A stretch of DNA of 64,000 bases from Bradyrhizobium embrapense (lineage in GTDB: Bacteria; Pseudomonadota; Alphaproteobacteria; Rhizobiales; Xanthobacteraceae): positions 930,001-994,000 of the forward strand of contig NZ_LFIP02000003.1 in assembly GCF_001189235.2 (NCBI RefSeq). The letters run 5' to 3'. Shown piece after piece: positions 24,323-32,203 of this stretch. Under the pieces are notes generated by a model. The model made no database searches. It was not told the DNA's origin and saw nothing but the letters and a program-made list of their open reading frames with translations. The position numbers and the translations under genes were made by a program. Within the stretch, counting starts at the first letter, position 1. The number at the start of each line of letters is the position of its first letter.

Positions 24323-24934
24323 ATGAAGATCGCCATCGCCGGCGCGTCTGGTCAGGCCGGCTCGCGCCTCACCGCGGAACTCGCTCGCCGCGGCCATGCC
24401 GTCACCGCCATCGCCCGCAACCCGGAGAAGATTGCAAACCTGCCTGGTGTCACTGCCGTGAAGGGGGATGTGAACGATCAGGCCGCGCTGACCGCGCTGT
24501 GGGCCGGCCACGAAGCCGCGATCAGTTCCGTCCATTTCACCGTCAGCGACCCGGCCAAGCTGATCGGGGCCGCCAAGGCATCCGGGGTCGGCCGCTATCT
24601 CGTGGTCGGCGGCGCCGGCAGCCTCGAAGTGGCCCCCGGCGTCCGCCTCGTGACCACGCCGACCTTCCCGGCCCAGTACAAGGCCGAGGCCTCGAAGGGA
24701 GCCGAATTCCTCGACCTGCTGCGCCAGGAAAAGGACCTGAACTGGACCTTTTTGTCGCCCTCGGCGCTGTTCGTGGCGGGCGAGCGGACCGGCAAGTTCC
24801 GGCTCGGGACCGACCAGCTTCTGACCGCCGCCGACGGCAAAAGCTCGATCTCGTTCGAGGATTTCGCAGTTGCACTCGCCGATGAAATCGAGCGCCCGGC
24901 CCATATCCGGCAGCGTTTCACGGTCGGCTATTGA
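24323..24934 (+). CDS. NAD(P)H-binding NmrA/SDR-like protein
   Basis: The protein has 203 residues. ATG at 24323 follows GGAG. The dinucleotide motif GASGQAGSRLTAELARRGH and the sequence VTAIARNPEKIANLPGV ... KGDVNDQAAL mark the atypical short-chain dehydrogenase group that includes YwnB/Rv2216-like reductases. There is no classical YxxxK. It is probably an oxidoreductase or redox sensor. The paired HxlR regulator in front suggests induction by a quinone or other electrophile, as known for similar pairs. Confidence 0.8.
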   Translation: MKIAIAGASGQAGSRLTAELARRGHAVTAIARNPEKIANLPGVTAVKGDVNDQAALTALWAGHEAAISSVHFTVSDPAKLIGAAKASGVGRYLVVGGAGSLEVAPGVRLVTTPTFPAQYKAEASKGAEFLDLLRQEKDLNWTFLSPSALFVAGERTGKFRLGTDQLLTAADGKSSISFEDFAVALADEIERPAHIRQRFTVGY

Positions 24935-25030
24935 GGGGCCGGAAGCAGGGAAAATACGGCCCCCGGGCAGGGCGGATAAGTTTGCCTGTGCAAGGCCTTG
25001 GGGGCAGCCCGGCTTTCGCGGTGGCGGATA

Positions 25031-25059
25031 TTGTCTGTCACATGGCGTGGCTATATAAG
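25031..25059 (+). promoter_or_regulatory. Sigma-70 promoter of dksA
   Basis: TTGTCT and TATAAG are spaced 17 bases apart, about 50 bases before the proposed dksA start. The leader then holds a GGAGGG / CCCTCC hairpin (25069-25088). Confidence 0.65.
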
Positions 25060-25111
25060 GCGCCGCGCGGAGGGGTTTTGTTCCCTCCGCCAGACAGGGA
25101 CATGGCTGCCT

Positions 25112-25522
25112 TTGGAAAAGCTGAAGAACTACCGGCCGACTGAAAAAGAGCCTTTCATGAATGAGCGGCAGCGCGACTATTTCCGCGCCAAGCTGCTGGC
25201 CTGGAAGGATGAGATCCTCCGCGAATCGAAGATCACGCTGCAGACGTTGCAGGAAGAGAACGTCAACCATCCCGACCTCGCGGACCGAGCTTCCTCGGAA
25301 ACCGACCGCGCGATCGAACTTCGTGCCCGCGACCGTCAGCGCAAGCTGATCTCCAAGATCGACGCGGCGCTCCAGCGCATCGAAGACAACACCTACGGCT
25401 ATTGCGAAGAGACCGGTGACCCGATCTCGCTGAAGCGGCTCGAAGCCCGCCCGATCGCGACGCTGTCGGTGGAAGCGCAGGAACGCCACGAGAAGCGCGA
25501 GAAGGTCTATCGCGACGAGTAG
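25112..25522 (+). CDS. dksA: DksA-family RNA polymerase-binding regulator
   Basis: The protein has 136 residues from TTG 25112 (MEKLKNYRPTEKEPFMNERQ when read as a start); ATG 25157 would give 121. TTG is preferred because the residues before the ATG look conserved and AGGGA precedes it. The coiled-coil hairpin has the acidic tip (HPDLADRASSETDRAIELR). The zinc-finger site reads YGYCEETGDPISLKRLEARP then IATLSVEAQE: of the usual four Cys only the first is kept (C, T, S, A). DksA enters the RNA polymerase secondary channel and works with ppGpp. It stands close to fliX, an association I have seen in alphaproteobacteria. Confidence 0.9.
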   Translation: MEKLKNYRPTEKEPFMNERQRDYFRAKLLAWKDEILRESKITLQTLQEENVNHPDLADRASSETDRAIELRARDRQRKLISKIDAALQRIEDNTYGYCEETGDPISLKRLEARPIATLSVEAQERHEKREKVYRDE

Positions 25523-25716
25523 TGGCGGCGGATCGCCCCCACTGATTGCTTCTGGCGCGTACCGGTTGTACGTGCGCGCCGCCATGATGACACGCACCCT
25601 CAATATCGCCTCGGCCTTCTTCCTGGGCTGATCTCGTTTCCGCCAGGAAACACGCTTCCGCTTGGAAGCGCCGATCGTCCCCGCGGGCCTCGGCTCGCGG
25701 GATTCCACTGAACCGA

Positions 25717-25756
25717 ATGAGCCGGCCAAGCTCCGCATGAGCCGGCCAAGCTCCGC
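25717..25756. repeat. Two tandem copies of a 20-base unit
   Basis: ATGAGCCGGCCAAGCTCCGC occurs twice with no gap. It lies between dksA and the next regulator. Nothing else was recognised in 25523-25807. Confidence 0.75.
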
Positions 25757-25807
25757 GCATCGCGGAGCAGCGACGGCTCGATCGACAACCATGCATCGGG
25801 ACGGCAT

Positions 25808-26236
25808 TCAAGCCGGTCCGGCCCCGAGTGTCGTCTCGCTCGCCTCTGCGTGACGGCGCGGACCGTAGAGCTTCGACCACGCCAGCAATTCGCGGAAGGC
25901 CGGCGTCAGGCTCCACGCCGAATCCGTCAGCTCGTATTCGACCTGTAGCGGCTTCTCGGCGAGCACCTTGCGCGAGACCAGCCCGTCGCGCGCGAGCTCG
26001 CGCAGTTGCGCGGTCAGCATGTGCTGGGTGATCGGCGCCAGCGCGCGTCGCAGCGCGCCGAACCGTACGCCGCCATGCATCAGCGTGAACAGGATCTCGA
26101 GCTTCCATTTGCCGCCGAGCGTGCGGATCACGTGCTTGAACTCGATCAGCAGGTTGGGATCGGTCGGGCAGCTCTCGCATTCACCGCCGTCACACGGTTC
26201 GCTGGTATCGTTTTCCATACCGGTCTCGAATTTCAT
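25808..26236 (-). CDS. HxlR-family regulator with Cys-rich N terminus
   Basis: The protein has 142 residues if started at ATG 26236; ATG 26218 is an alternative with no better ribosome site. The winged-helix body is HVIRTLGGKWKLEILFTLMH ... FGALRRALAPITQHMLTAQL ... RDGLVSRKV ... VEYELTDSAWSL. Before it comes CDGGECESCP with three Cys, which could bind metal or sense thiol stress; the usual family has one. It is divergent from the epimerase-like gene 26333 and probably controls it. Confidence 0.8.
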   Translation of the reverse strand: MKFETGMENDTSEPCDGGECESCPTDPNLLIEFKHVIRTLGGKWKLEILFTLMHGGVRFGALRRALAPITQHMLTAQLRELARDGLVSRKVLAEKPLQVEYELTDSAWSLTPAFRELLAWSKLYGPRRHAEASETTLGAGPA

Positions 26237-26332
26237 TCTACTTGTCCAACGTCAGATAGTGACCAGATGCGGCCTGTGCAGGGTGGGCGAAGCATTGTGT
26301 GCCCACCTGCCGAACCATGAGGAGGCAGGGAC

Positions 26333-27361
26333 ATGAGCACGGTTTTGGTCACGGGCGGATCCGGTTTCATCGGCGCGCATACGATTCTGCAGCTGCTCGC
26401 CGACGGGCATGCGGTGCGAACCACGCTGCGCAATCTGGATCGCAGCAAGGACGTGATCGCGATGCTGCGCGAGGGTGGCGCGCTTGCGGCCGACCAAATC
26501 GGCTTCGCCACCGCCGACCTCACGCGCGATGACGGCTGGCGTGAGGCGGTCGCGGGGTGCGACTACGTGCTGCATGTCGCATCGCCGCTCGGCGCGCCTG
26601 TGCCGGAGGACGAGAACGAGCTGATCGTTCCGGCGCGCGAAGGCACGCTGCGGGTGTTGCGCGCGGCGCGCGATGCCGGCGTCAAGCGCGTCGTCGTGAC
26701 GTCGTCGTTCGCGGCGATCGGCTATGGTCATCCGCCGCAGGCGGCGCCGTTCGACGAGACCACCTGGTCCAATCTCGATGGCCCCGATGTGCAGGCCTAT
26801 CCCAAATCCAAGACGCTGGCCGAGCGCGCCGCCTGGGAATTCGTCGCGCGCGAAGGCAATGGCCTCGAACTTGCCGTGGTCAATCCGACCGCGGTGTTCG
26901 GCCCGGCGCTCGGGCCTGATTTCTCCGAATCGATCGGGATCATCAAGGCGCTGCTCGACGGCGCGATGCCGGCGGTGCCACGGATCCATTTCGGCCTCGT
27001 CGACGTGCGCGACGTTGCCGACCTGCACCTGCGCGCCATGACCTCGCCGAGGGCCAGGGGGGAGCGGTTCCTCGCGGTCGCCGGCGACACCATGTCGGTC
27101 CTGCAGGTGGCCCGCCTGCTGCGCAGGAAACTGGGCAGCAAGGCGCGGCGTGTGCCGCGGTTCCAGATGCCGGACTGGATGATGCGGCTCGCCGCCCGGC
27201 GCAACCCGCTGGCCCGTGCGGCCCTGCCGCTGCTCGGCAAGGTGCGCCGTGCGACCAGCGCCAAGGCGCAGAACCTGCTCGGCTGGCGTCCGCGCGGCAA
27301 TGAGGAGATGATCGTCGCGACCGCCGAGAGCCTGATCCGTCTCGGCCTGGTCAAGGCCTGA
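26333..27361 (+). CDS. NAD-dependent epimerase / dihydroflavonol-reductase-like SDR
   Basis: The protein has 342 residues, extended short-chain dehydrogenase. The cofactor motif is VLVTGGSGFIGAHTILQLLA. The catalytic Tyr and Lys are in YPKSK near residue 157. The middle VVNPTAVFGPALG and DVRDVADLHLRAM are typical of dihydroflavonol-4-reductase/cinnamoyl-CoA-reductase relatives, which in bacteria reduce aldehydes or ketones. The true substrate is unknown. The HxlR regulator at 25808 is transcribed away from it across a short gap. Confidence 0.85.
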   Translation: MSTVLVTGGSGFIGAHTILQLLADGHAVRTTLRNLDRSKDVIAMLREGGALAADQIGFATADLTRDDGWREAVAGCDYVLHVASPLGAPVPEDENELIVPAREGTLRVLRAARDAGVKRVVVTSSFAAIGYGHPPQAAPFDETTWSNLDGPDVQAYPKSKTLAERAAWEFVAREGNGLELAVVNPTAVFGPALGPDFSESIGIIKALLDGAMPAVPRIHFGLVDVRDVADLHLRAMTSPRARGERFLAVAGDTMSVLQVARLLRRKLGSKARRVPRFQMPDWMMRLAARRNPLARAALPLLGKVRRATSAKAQNLLGWRPRGNEEMIVATAESLIRLGLVKA

Positions 27362-27469
27362 CGGCCTCTGCCGTCCGGCGTGCTTGCCAGATGGTTCGGC
27401 GAGTGCTGAATTGCCGCGAGCAGACGGAGGCGCCACCGCGCCGCCGAGAACATCGGGGAGGCTGCGCAG

Positions 27470-28255
27470 ATGGAACGGATCCTCGCGGCCGCAAAGGCGA
27501 TTGCCAGCGCGCGCCGCAGCCGCGCGCCGCTCAAGGCGCTCGCCAAAGACGTCGTGCCGCGCGACGAGGCCGAAGGCTATCAGGTGCAGTACGCGCTGCA
27601 CGATTTGCTGCAAGCCCAGGTCGGCAGCCTCGTCGGCTACAAGATCGGCTGCACCAGCGCGGTGATGCAGGAGTACATCAACATCCCGCACCCCTGTGGC
27701 GGCGGCGTGTTCGAGAAGGTCGTCCATGACAGCGGCGTCAAGCTGCCGGCGGCCGACTTCGTCCATGTCGGCGTCGAATGCGAGATCGCGGTGCGGCTGG
27801 CGCGCAACCTCGCTCCAGGCGAAGCGCCATTCACCGCCGAATGGGTCGCGGAGGCGATCGATGCCTATTATCCGGCGATCGAGATCGTCGACGACCGCTA
27901 CGTCAAATGGGAGACGCTAGGCGCGCCGACGCTGATCGCCGACGACTTCTTCGCGGCCGGCTGCGTGCTCGGCGAGGCCGTGCCGCGCATCACCGTGCCC
28001 GATCTGCGCAAGGTCACTGGACGTGCGCTCGTCAACGGCAAGGAGGAGGGCCGCGGCGCCGGCGCCGACGTGCTCGGCCATCCCCACAACGCGCTCGCCT
28101 GGCTCGCCAATCATCTCGCCGCCGAAGGCCGCGGCCTGCACGCCGGCCAGATCGTGCTGACCGGAAGCCTGGTCAAGACGGTGTGGCTGAAGGCCGGCGA
28201 CACCGTCGTGATGGAGCTCGACGGGCTCGGCAAAGTGGAAGCGACGTTCACATGA
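27470..28255 (+). CDS. 2-keto-4-pentenoate hydratase / FAH-fold protein (MhpD-like)
   Basis: The protein has 261 residues. The fold markers are VGYKIGCTS, GVFEKVV, VGVECEIAVRLARNL with the metal-binding acidic pair, AIEIVDDRY and LTGSLVKTVWLKAGDTVVME. These are the landmarks of MhpD-type hydratases and oxaloacetate decarboxylase relatives in the fumarylacetoacetate hydrolase superfamily. They act on dienoates from aromatic meta-cleavage. No other pathway genes surround it, so its role here is open. The gene follows the SDR by about 100 bases. Confidence 0.85.
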   Translation: MERILAAAKAIASARRSRAPLKALAKDVVPRDEAEGYQVQYALHDLLQAQVGSLVGYKIGCTSAVMQEYINIPHPCGGGVFEKVVHDSGVKLPAADFVHVGVECEIAVRLARNLAPGEAPFTAEWVAEAIDAYYPAIEIVDDRYVKWETLGAPTLIADDFFAAGCVLGEAVPRITVPDLRKVTGRALVNGKEEGRGAGADVLGHPHNALAWLANHLAAEGRGLHAGQIVLTGSLVKTVWLKAGDTVVMELDGLGKVEATFT

Positions 28256-28291
28256 TCTTGCGTGCCTGGCGCGCCAGGACGTCGCTGTTTC

Positions 28292-28681
28292 CTACGATTG
28301 ATTGTTCGTGCACATCAGCAACCTGCCGTCCCACAGGCTCCTGATCGCATCGAACGGCACGGTCAGCCTGGCATATCTGCGATTGAACCAGACGCCGACC
28401 TCGAAGCCGTCATCCATCACCACGAGGCGATCGAATTCGTGCTGCAGGATGATCGTGATCTCCTCGGGATATTGCTCGATCAGGGCAGCGGGCAGCTTCA
28501 CGCCATCGGCCCGGGTGGCGAAGGTGATGTTGACCGGCCGATCCTCGGCGGCGTGGCGGAGCAACGTGGTCATTTCGATCCGCATCTGCGCCGTGTTGCA
28601 GGGCTCGATGCCGGCGCGCGCCGGCAATGAGGCCACGACCAGCAGCAGCACTCCAGCCATCCATCCGCGCCGGCGCCACAT
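28292..28681 (-). CDS. Exported SspB-like protein
   Basis: The protein has 129 residues. ATG at 28681 is chosen: GGAGAAGG lies before it and a signal peptide or anchor follows (MWRRRGWMAGVLLLVVASL then PARA). The domain after it matches alphaproteobacterial SspB, the ClpXP adaptor: NITFATRADGVKLPAALIEQ, then YPEEITIILQHEFDRLVV, then FEVGVWFNRRYARLTVPFDA. SspB is a cytoplasmic protein that delivers ssrA-tagged peptides to ClpX. A copy with a signal peptide cannot reach ClpX once exported, so its role must differ. Its C-terminal tail lacks the clear ClpX-binding motif. It is co-directional with the beta-carbonic anhydrase gene 65 bases upstream. Confidence 0.6.
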   Translation of the reverse strand: MWRRRGWMAGVLLLVVASLPARAGIEPCNTAQMRIEMTTLLRHAAEDRPVNITFATRADGVKLPAALIEQYPEEITIILQHEFDRLVVMDDGFEVGVWFNRRYARLTVPFDAIRSLWDGRLLMCTNNQS

Positions 28682-28746
28682 CCGCCTTCTCCGTTCGCTC
28701 ACGCGATGTCGTTCTTGGTTTCGGTGGTCGCAAGTGGCGCCGAGGT

Positions 28747-29499
28747 TCAAGTCGCCGGTCGCTTGGCGTCGGTGACAAGCTCGACCTTGCCGTCGGTCAG
28801 CCGGTAGACCGCGCCGACAATCCGAAGCTTGCCTTGATCGACCGCGGCGCTGAGGATCGGCGTCGCCGTCTTGAGCTTCGCGACATTGTCGATGACGTTT
28901 TGCCTGATGGCGTTGGCGAGCCGGTCGCCCGGTCTGCCCTCGGTCGCCTTCACCGCCGGCGCGATCGCCGTGACCAACTCGGGCAGATGGCCGGGCAGGG
29001 TGGTGTTGTCCTTCAGCGACTTGATCGCGGCATCGACCGCCCCGCAGCTGTCGTGCCCGAGCACCATGAACAGCGGCACACCCAGCACGGACTGCGCGTA
29101 TTCCAGGCTCGCGATCATCTCGGCGCTGGCGAAATTGCCGGCGACGCGGCAGACGAACAGATCACCGCGGCCGGTGTCGAAGGCGTATTCAGGCGCTATG
29201 CGGGAGTCAGCACAGCTCAGGATGCCCGCGAACGGGTTCTGTCCGCCGGTCAGCGCCTCGCGCTCGTGCTTGAAATCATGTCGCCGCGAAACGCCTTCGA
29301 CATAACGGAGATTGCCCTTCACCAGCCGGTCGAGCGCGGCGTCGGGCGGCAGCACGTTCTGCGGTTTCGGCGGCGGTTTTGTCTCCTTGCCCGTCGCAGC
29401 CGGCGCCAGGGCAAGGCTGACAGCGGTGCACGCCGCGGCAGCGAGGAAGACGCGCCGGGAAGTCTGGCTCGGAGGAGTGATCTCGCAGAGCTGGCACAT
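28747..29499 (-). CDS. Tat-exported beta-carbonic anhydrase
   Basis: The protein has 250 residues. ATG at 29499 follows GGAGAAC. The N terminus has MCQLCEITPPSQTSRRVFLA then AAACTAVSLALAPAA, a twin-arginine signal. Zinc and catalytic residues are seen in SCADSR (Cys, Asp, Arg) and GHDSCGAV (His, Cys). The later sequence GAVYRLTDGKVELV closes the domain. It interconverts carbon dioxide and bicarbonate, here in the periplasm. It lies upstream of the SspB-like gene, probably in one operon. Confidence 0.9.
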   Translation of the reverse strand: MCQLCEITPPSQTSRRVFLAAAACTAVSLALAPAATGKETKPPPKPQNVLPPDAALDRLVKGNLRYVEGVSRRHDFKHEREALTGGQNPFAGILSCADSRIAPEYAFDTGRGDLFVCRVAGNFASAEMIASLEYAQSVLGVPLFMVLGHDSCGAVDAAIKSLKDNTTLPGHLPELVTAIAPAVKATEGRPGDRLANAIRQNVIDNVAKLKTATPILSAAVDQGKLRIVGAVYRLTDGKVELVTDAKRPAT

Positions 29500-29739
29500 C
29501 AAGGTTCTCCGTGAACAAGGACCGCATCCGCGCGATATGTCTAAGTCATGCGTAGTGCCTTCGCAACGACGTGCACTCGCATGCTGGCGGGCGCCACATT
29601 CGTCGCTGTCGTCTTGGCGAAAAGCCAGGACGACACCGAGTTCGTTGAACGGCCTGAGCCACGCATCCGCATTCTCGCGACATGACTTGCCCGAGCTTTG
29701 CATCTCGTTTCGCCTCGACGAGCAAATCAGCAACCATCA

Positions 29740-29891
29740 CATAACCAGTTAGCTATGATTCGATCGATGCGGCTCTTGCATCGGATCGGCCGAGTACGGA
29801 CAAATTTGAGGTCGGTCGGCCTTCTCAACTTCGCGCTTGACCAACCCATAGCTGTACGGTTATACGTTAATCCATAACCAGCGGGCTATTG
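29740..29891. promoter_or_regulatory. Three operator-like repeats before the ArsR gene
   Basis: The motif ATAACC-N5-GCTAT recurs three times: CATAACC-AGTTA-GCTATG at 29740-29757 (plus), the same on the minus strand at 29847-29865 (GTATAACC-GTACA-GCTATG), and CATAACC-AGCGG-GCTATTG at 29873-29891, five bases before the ATG. Its halves are partly dyad-symmetric, as expected for ArsR dimers. In the rest of 29500-29896 I see no gene. Confidence 0.65.
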
Positions 29892-29896
29892 ATCCA

Positions 29897-30220
29897 ATGC
29901 CGGACGCTCACGACGTGCTGTTTCGAACCCTCGCAGACCCGACCCGCCGGGCGATCTTCGAGCGGCTGTGCCGCGAGGGCGAGCAGACCGTCGGTGCGTT
30001 GACGGCGCGGGCAAAGATCTCGCAGCCGGCGGTGTCAAAACATCTCGGTGTGCTGAAGCAGGCCGGGCTGGTGCGCGATCGCCATGAAGGAAGGCAGACG
30101 CACTACAGCGCGCAGCTCGGCGCGCTGGCGCCGTTGATCGACTGGACCAGCCAGATGGCGGGCTTCTGGCAGAACCGGTTCGACCACCTCGAAGATCTTC
30201 TCAAAAGGATGGACCAATGA
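29897..30220 (+). CDS. ArsR/SmtB-family transcriptional repressor
   Basis: The protein has 107 residues, one winged helix: LFRTLADPTRRAIFERLC, GALTARAKISQPAVSKHLGV then LKQAGLVRDRHEGRQTHY. It lacks the usual metal-binding Cys-x-Cys in the recognition helix, so it belongs to the metal-independent group often paired with an SRPBCC-domain gene. Its TGA overlaps the next start (ATGA), so the two are co-translated. Three repeated operator-like motifs upstream suggest self-repression. Confidence 0.9.
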   Translation: MPDAHDVLFRTLADPTRRAIFERLCREGEQTVGALTARAKISQPAVSKHLGVLKQAGLVRDRHEGRQTHYSAQLGALAPLIDWTSQMAGFWQNRFDHLEDLLKRMDQ

Positions 30221-30648
30221 ACAAGACCACCCGTGAGACGCGCTCCGCAATCGTGGAGCGCGAATTTCCCCATCCGCCGGAAAAGCTCTGGCGCGCGCTG
30301 ACGCAACCGCATCTGATGGAGGAGTGGCTGATGAAGAACGACTTCAAGCCCGAGGTCGGGCACAGCTTCAATCTGCGCGGCGAGTGGGGCGGCGTGCTGG
30401 ACTGCAAGGTGCTGGCCGTCGAGCCGCACAAGATGCTGTCCTACACCTGGAATTTCGCGCATGAAGATGCCGCTTACAATCTCGAGAGCGTGGTGGTCTT
30501 CACGCTGACGCCGACGGCGAAGGGCACCCATCTGCGCGTCGAGCAGTCCGGCTTCCAGCCGCATCAGAAGCAGGCCTATGGCGGCGCCCATGCCGGATGG
30601 AAGCAGTTCCTGGAGAATCTCGATCTGCTGCTGGTGCGGGAAGGCTGA
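30217..30648 (+). CDS. SRPBCC / AHSA1-domain protein
   Basis: The protein has 143 residues. AHSA1-like features: VEREFPHPPEKLWRALTQPH then LMEEWLM, FNLRGEWGGVLDCKVLAVEP and HLRVEQSGFQPHQKQAYGGA ending in GWKQFLENLDLLL. The helix-grip fold holds a hydrophobic ligand. ArsR-AHSA1 pairs are common, the second protein being perhaps a ligand sensor or stress protein. It overlaps the ArsR gene by four bases; function is inferred from the pair only. Confidence 0.88.
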   Translation: MNKTTRETRSAIVEREFPHPPEKLWRALTQPHLMEEWLMKNDFKPEVGHSFNLRGEWGGVLDCKVLAVEPHKMLSYTWNFAHEDAAYNLESVVVFTLTPTAKGTHLRVEQSGFQPHQKQAYGGAHAGWKQFLENLDLLLVREG

Positions 30649-30683
30649 CGGTCTATTCAACATCCATCCAACAGGAGGTTACA

Positions 30684-30917
30684 TTGAACTGGAACAACTG
30701 GATCAGGCAGTTTCACCGTTGGCTCTCGATCGCCTTCACGGTTGCCGTCATCATCAACATCGGCGCGATGGTCCTGCAGCAGCAGGCCGTCTGGATCGGC
30801 CTGCTGGCGCTGTTCCCGCTGATCTTCATGCTGCTGAGCGGCCTGTATCTGTTCGCGCTGCCTTATGTGGCGCCCCAGCGGATGCAGGGGGGATCGACCT
30901 CGGGCTCACAAGTGTGA
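30684..30917 (+). CDS. Small two-TM membrane protein
   Basis: The protein has 77 residues starting at TTG 30684, five bases after AGGAGG. Upstream in the frame there is only overlap with the previous gene. Two hydrophobic segments are visible (WLSIAFTVAVIINIGAMVL and WIGLLALFPLIFMLLSGLYL) with a basic N-terminal start (NWNNWIRQFHR). It is 35 bases after the SRPBCC gene and probably in the ArsR operon. Family unknown to me. Confidence 0.7.
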   Translation: MNWNNWIRQFHRWLSIAFTVAVIINIGAMVLQQQAVWIGLLALFPLIFMLLSGLYLFALPYVAPQRMQGGSTSGSQV

Positions 30918-30972
30918 TGCCCGGGCATCACAAGTGTGATTGCATGGGACGGGCAGGGACCGCGAGGCAGCA

Positions 30973-31395
30973 ATGACGGCATCGGAACATATCGACCGGA
31001 TGATCGAGGATCTCACCGACTGGCGCGGCAAGGCGCTTGCCGGCCTGCGCAAGAGCATCCTCGCCGCCGATCCCGATATCATCGAGGAATGGAAGTGGAT
31101 GGGCAGTCCGGTGTGGTCGCGCGACGGCATCATCGCGGTCGGCAACGCCCACAAGGGCAAGGTGAAGCTGACCTTCATGTATGGCGCGCAACTTCCGGAC
31201 CCCGACAAGCTGTTCAACACCGGCTTCGAGGGCAATGTGCGGCGCGCGATCGATCTGTTCGAGGGCGACAAGATCAATGACCGCGCGCTGAGGGCGCTGA
31301 TCCGCGCCGCGATCGAGCTCAACCAGGCCAAATCCAGCAAATCTGCGAGGAAGGCGACCGCGGGCGCTCGCGCCACCGCGAAGAGGAAGGCATGA
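30973..31395 (+). CDS. DUF1801-type protein
   Basis: The protein has 140 residues. ATG at 30973 follows GAGG. The body (DIIEEWKWMGSPVWSRDGII, GKVKLTFMYGAQLPDPDKLF and FEGNVRRAIDLFEGDKINDR) matches the DUF1801/YdhG-like fold. The C terminus is basic (KSSKSARKATAGARATAKRK), like a nucleic-acid-binding tail. No enzymatic role is established for the family that I can name. It closes the ArsR operon. Confidence 0.75.
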   Translation: MTASEHIDRMIEDLTDWRGKALAGLRKSILAADPDIIEEWKWMGSPVWSRDGIIAVGNAHKGKVKLTFMYGAQLPDPDKLFNTGFEGNVRRAIDLFEGDKINDRALRALIRAAIELNQAKSSKSARKATAGARATAKRKA

Positions 31396-31435
31396 GCTGC
31401 GCCGACATGCGGACTGCTGATCGGGTCCATCCGTG

Positions 31436-31576
31436 ATGATCACGACCAGGCTTGCCACATCGCCGGATGCAGAAGCGATCTCCGGGCTGCTGACGGCCAG
31501 CGCCGGCGATCGCCGTGGCATGCTCGGGCAACGGCCGCCCGATATGGCTTTGGCGGCAAGGTTTTCGTGGTCCTGA
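31436..31576 (+). pseudogene. Truncated N terminus of a GNAT acetyltransferase-like gene
   Basis: ATG 31436 opens MITTRLATSPDAEAISGLLT then ASAGDRRG, the usual first strand and helix of GNAT N-acetyltransferases, but the frame stops after 46 residues. A shift into another frame continues for about 40 codons with no further GNAT motif. The acetyl-CoA site is absent, so it is not functional. Nothing else was recognised between 31396 and 31700. Confidence 0.3.
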
Positions 31577-31700
31577 GCGACAGGATGGATATCGTCAATA
31601 ACCGGCCTTCGCGCACGGGAACCGGACGCGGCCAGGTTTTCCGACATCCTCGACCGAATGCCCTGAACGCAGGCACCTCAAGTGCGCGTCGCAATGCGTC

Positions 31701-32039
31701 TCATGCCGAGATGTCGACCGCCTGGCCGGCCTTGCCGGCGTTCTTCTGAAACGACTGTTCGATCAATTCCTTGATCTTCTGCTCGACCGCGGCGCGCTGA
31801 TCCGGCGTCATGGTCTTCAGGTCCTGCTCCGACAGACCCATGCTCTTGAGGATGTTCGCGCGCATGCGGTCCATCGGGCTCATCTGCGCGTATTTGAGAA
31901 ACTTCTGCTCGATGGTGTCGTCGGATGGGCTGCCGCCGGCGGCTTGCGTGGATCCACTAGCGTCGGCCGTCAGCGGCTTCTTCAGTGTGCCGGTCGTCAT
32001 GCTGGCTGTGACCGGTCCAAAGGCCGAGATCGACGTCAT
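31701..32039 (-). CDS. Small helical protein of unknown function
   Basis: The protein has 112 residues starting at ATG 32039 (MTSISAFGPVTASMTTG). GGGGA is present upstream. A disordered Ser/Gly/Ala-rich N-terminal part precedes a helical C-terminal half (EQKFLKYAQMSPMDRMRANI, then LKSMGLSEQDLKTMTPDQRA and AAVEQKIKELIEQSFQK). No signal or TM segment. The sequence is protein-like and probably a real gene; I recognise no family. Confidence 0.6.
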   Translation of the reverse strand: MTSISAFGPVTASMTTGTLKKPLTADASGSTQAAGGSPSDDTIEQKFLKYAQMSPMDRMRANILKSMGLSEQDLKTMTPDQRAAVEQKIKELIEQSFQKNAGKAGQAVDISA

Positions 32040-32203
32040 CTGCGCGCGGTCCCCGTTGCAATGCTGCAACCGCAAAGCAAACGGCGTGCCATGCGCGGCC
32101 GCATTGATTTCAAGGAGATCGTGATGACGCGGCGCGCGCCAGACCTGCCGCGGGAAAGTTCTGCCGGGTGATCATTGCCGGTAGAGCGGCTGTCACGCCT
32201 GGC

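Noticed and set aside
28702..28750. Longer frame upstream of the SspB-like start
   Set aside because: The ATG at 28681 has a strong ribosome site and begins the signal peptide; the upstream extension is polar and overlaps the end of the carbonic anhydrase gene.
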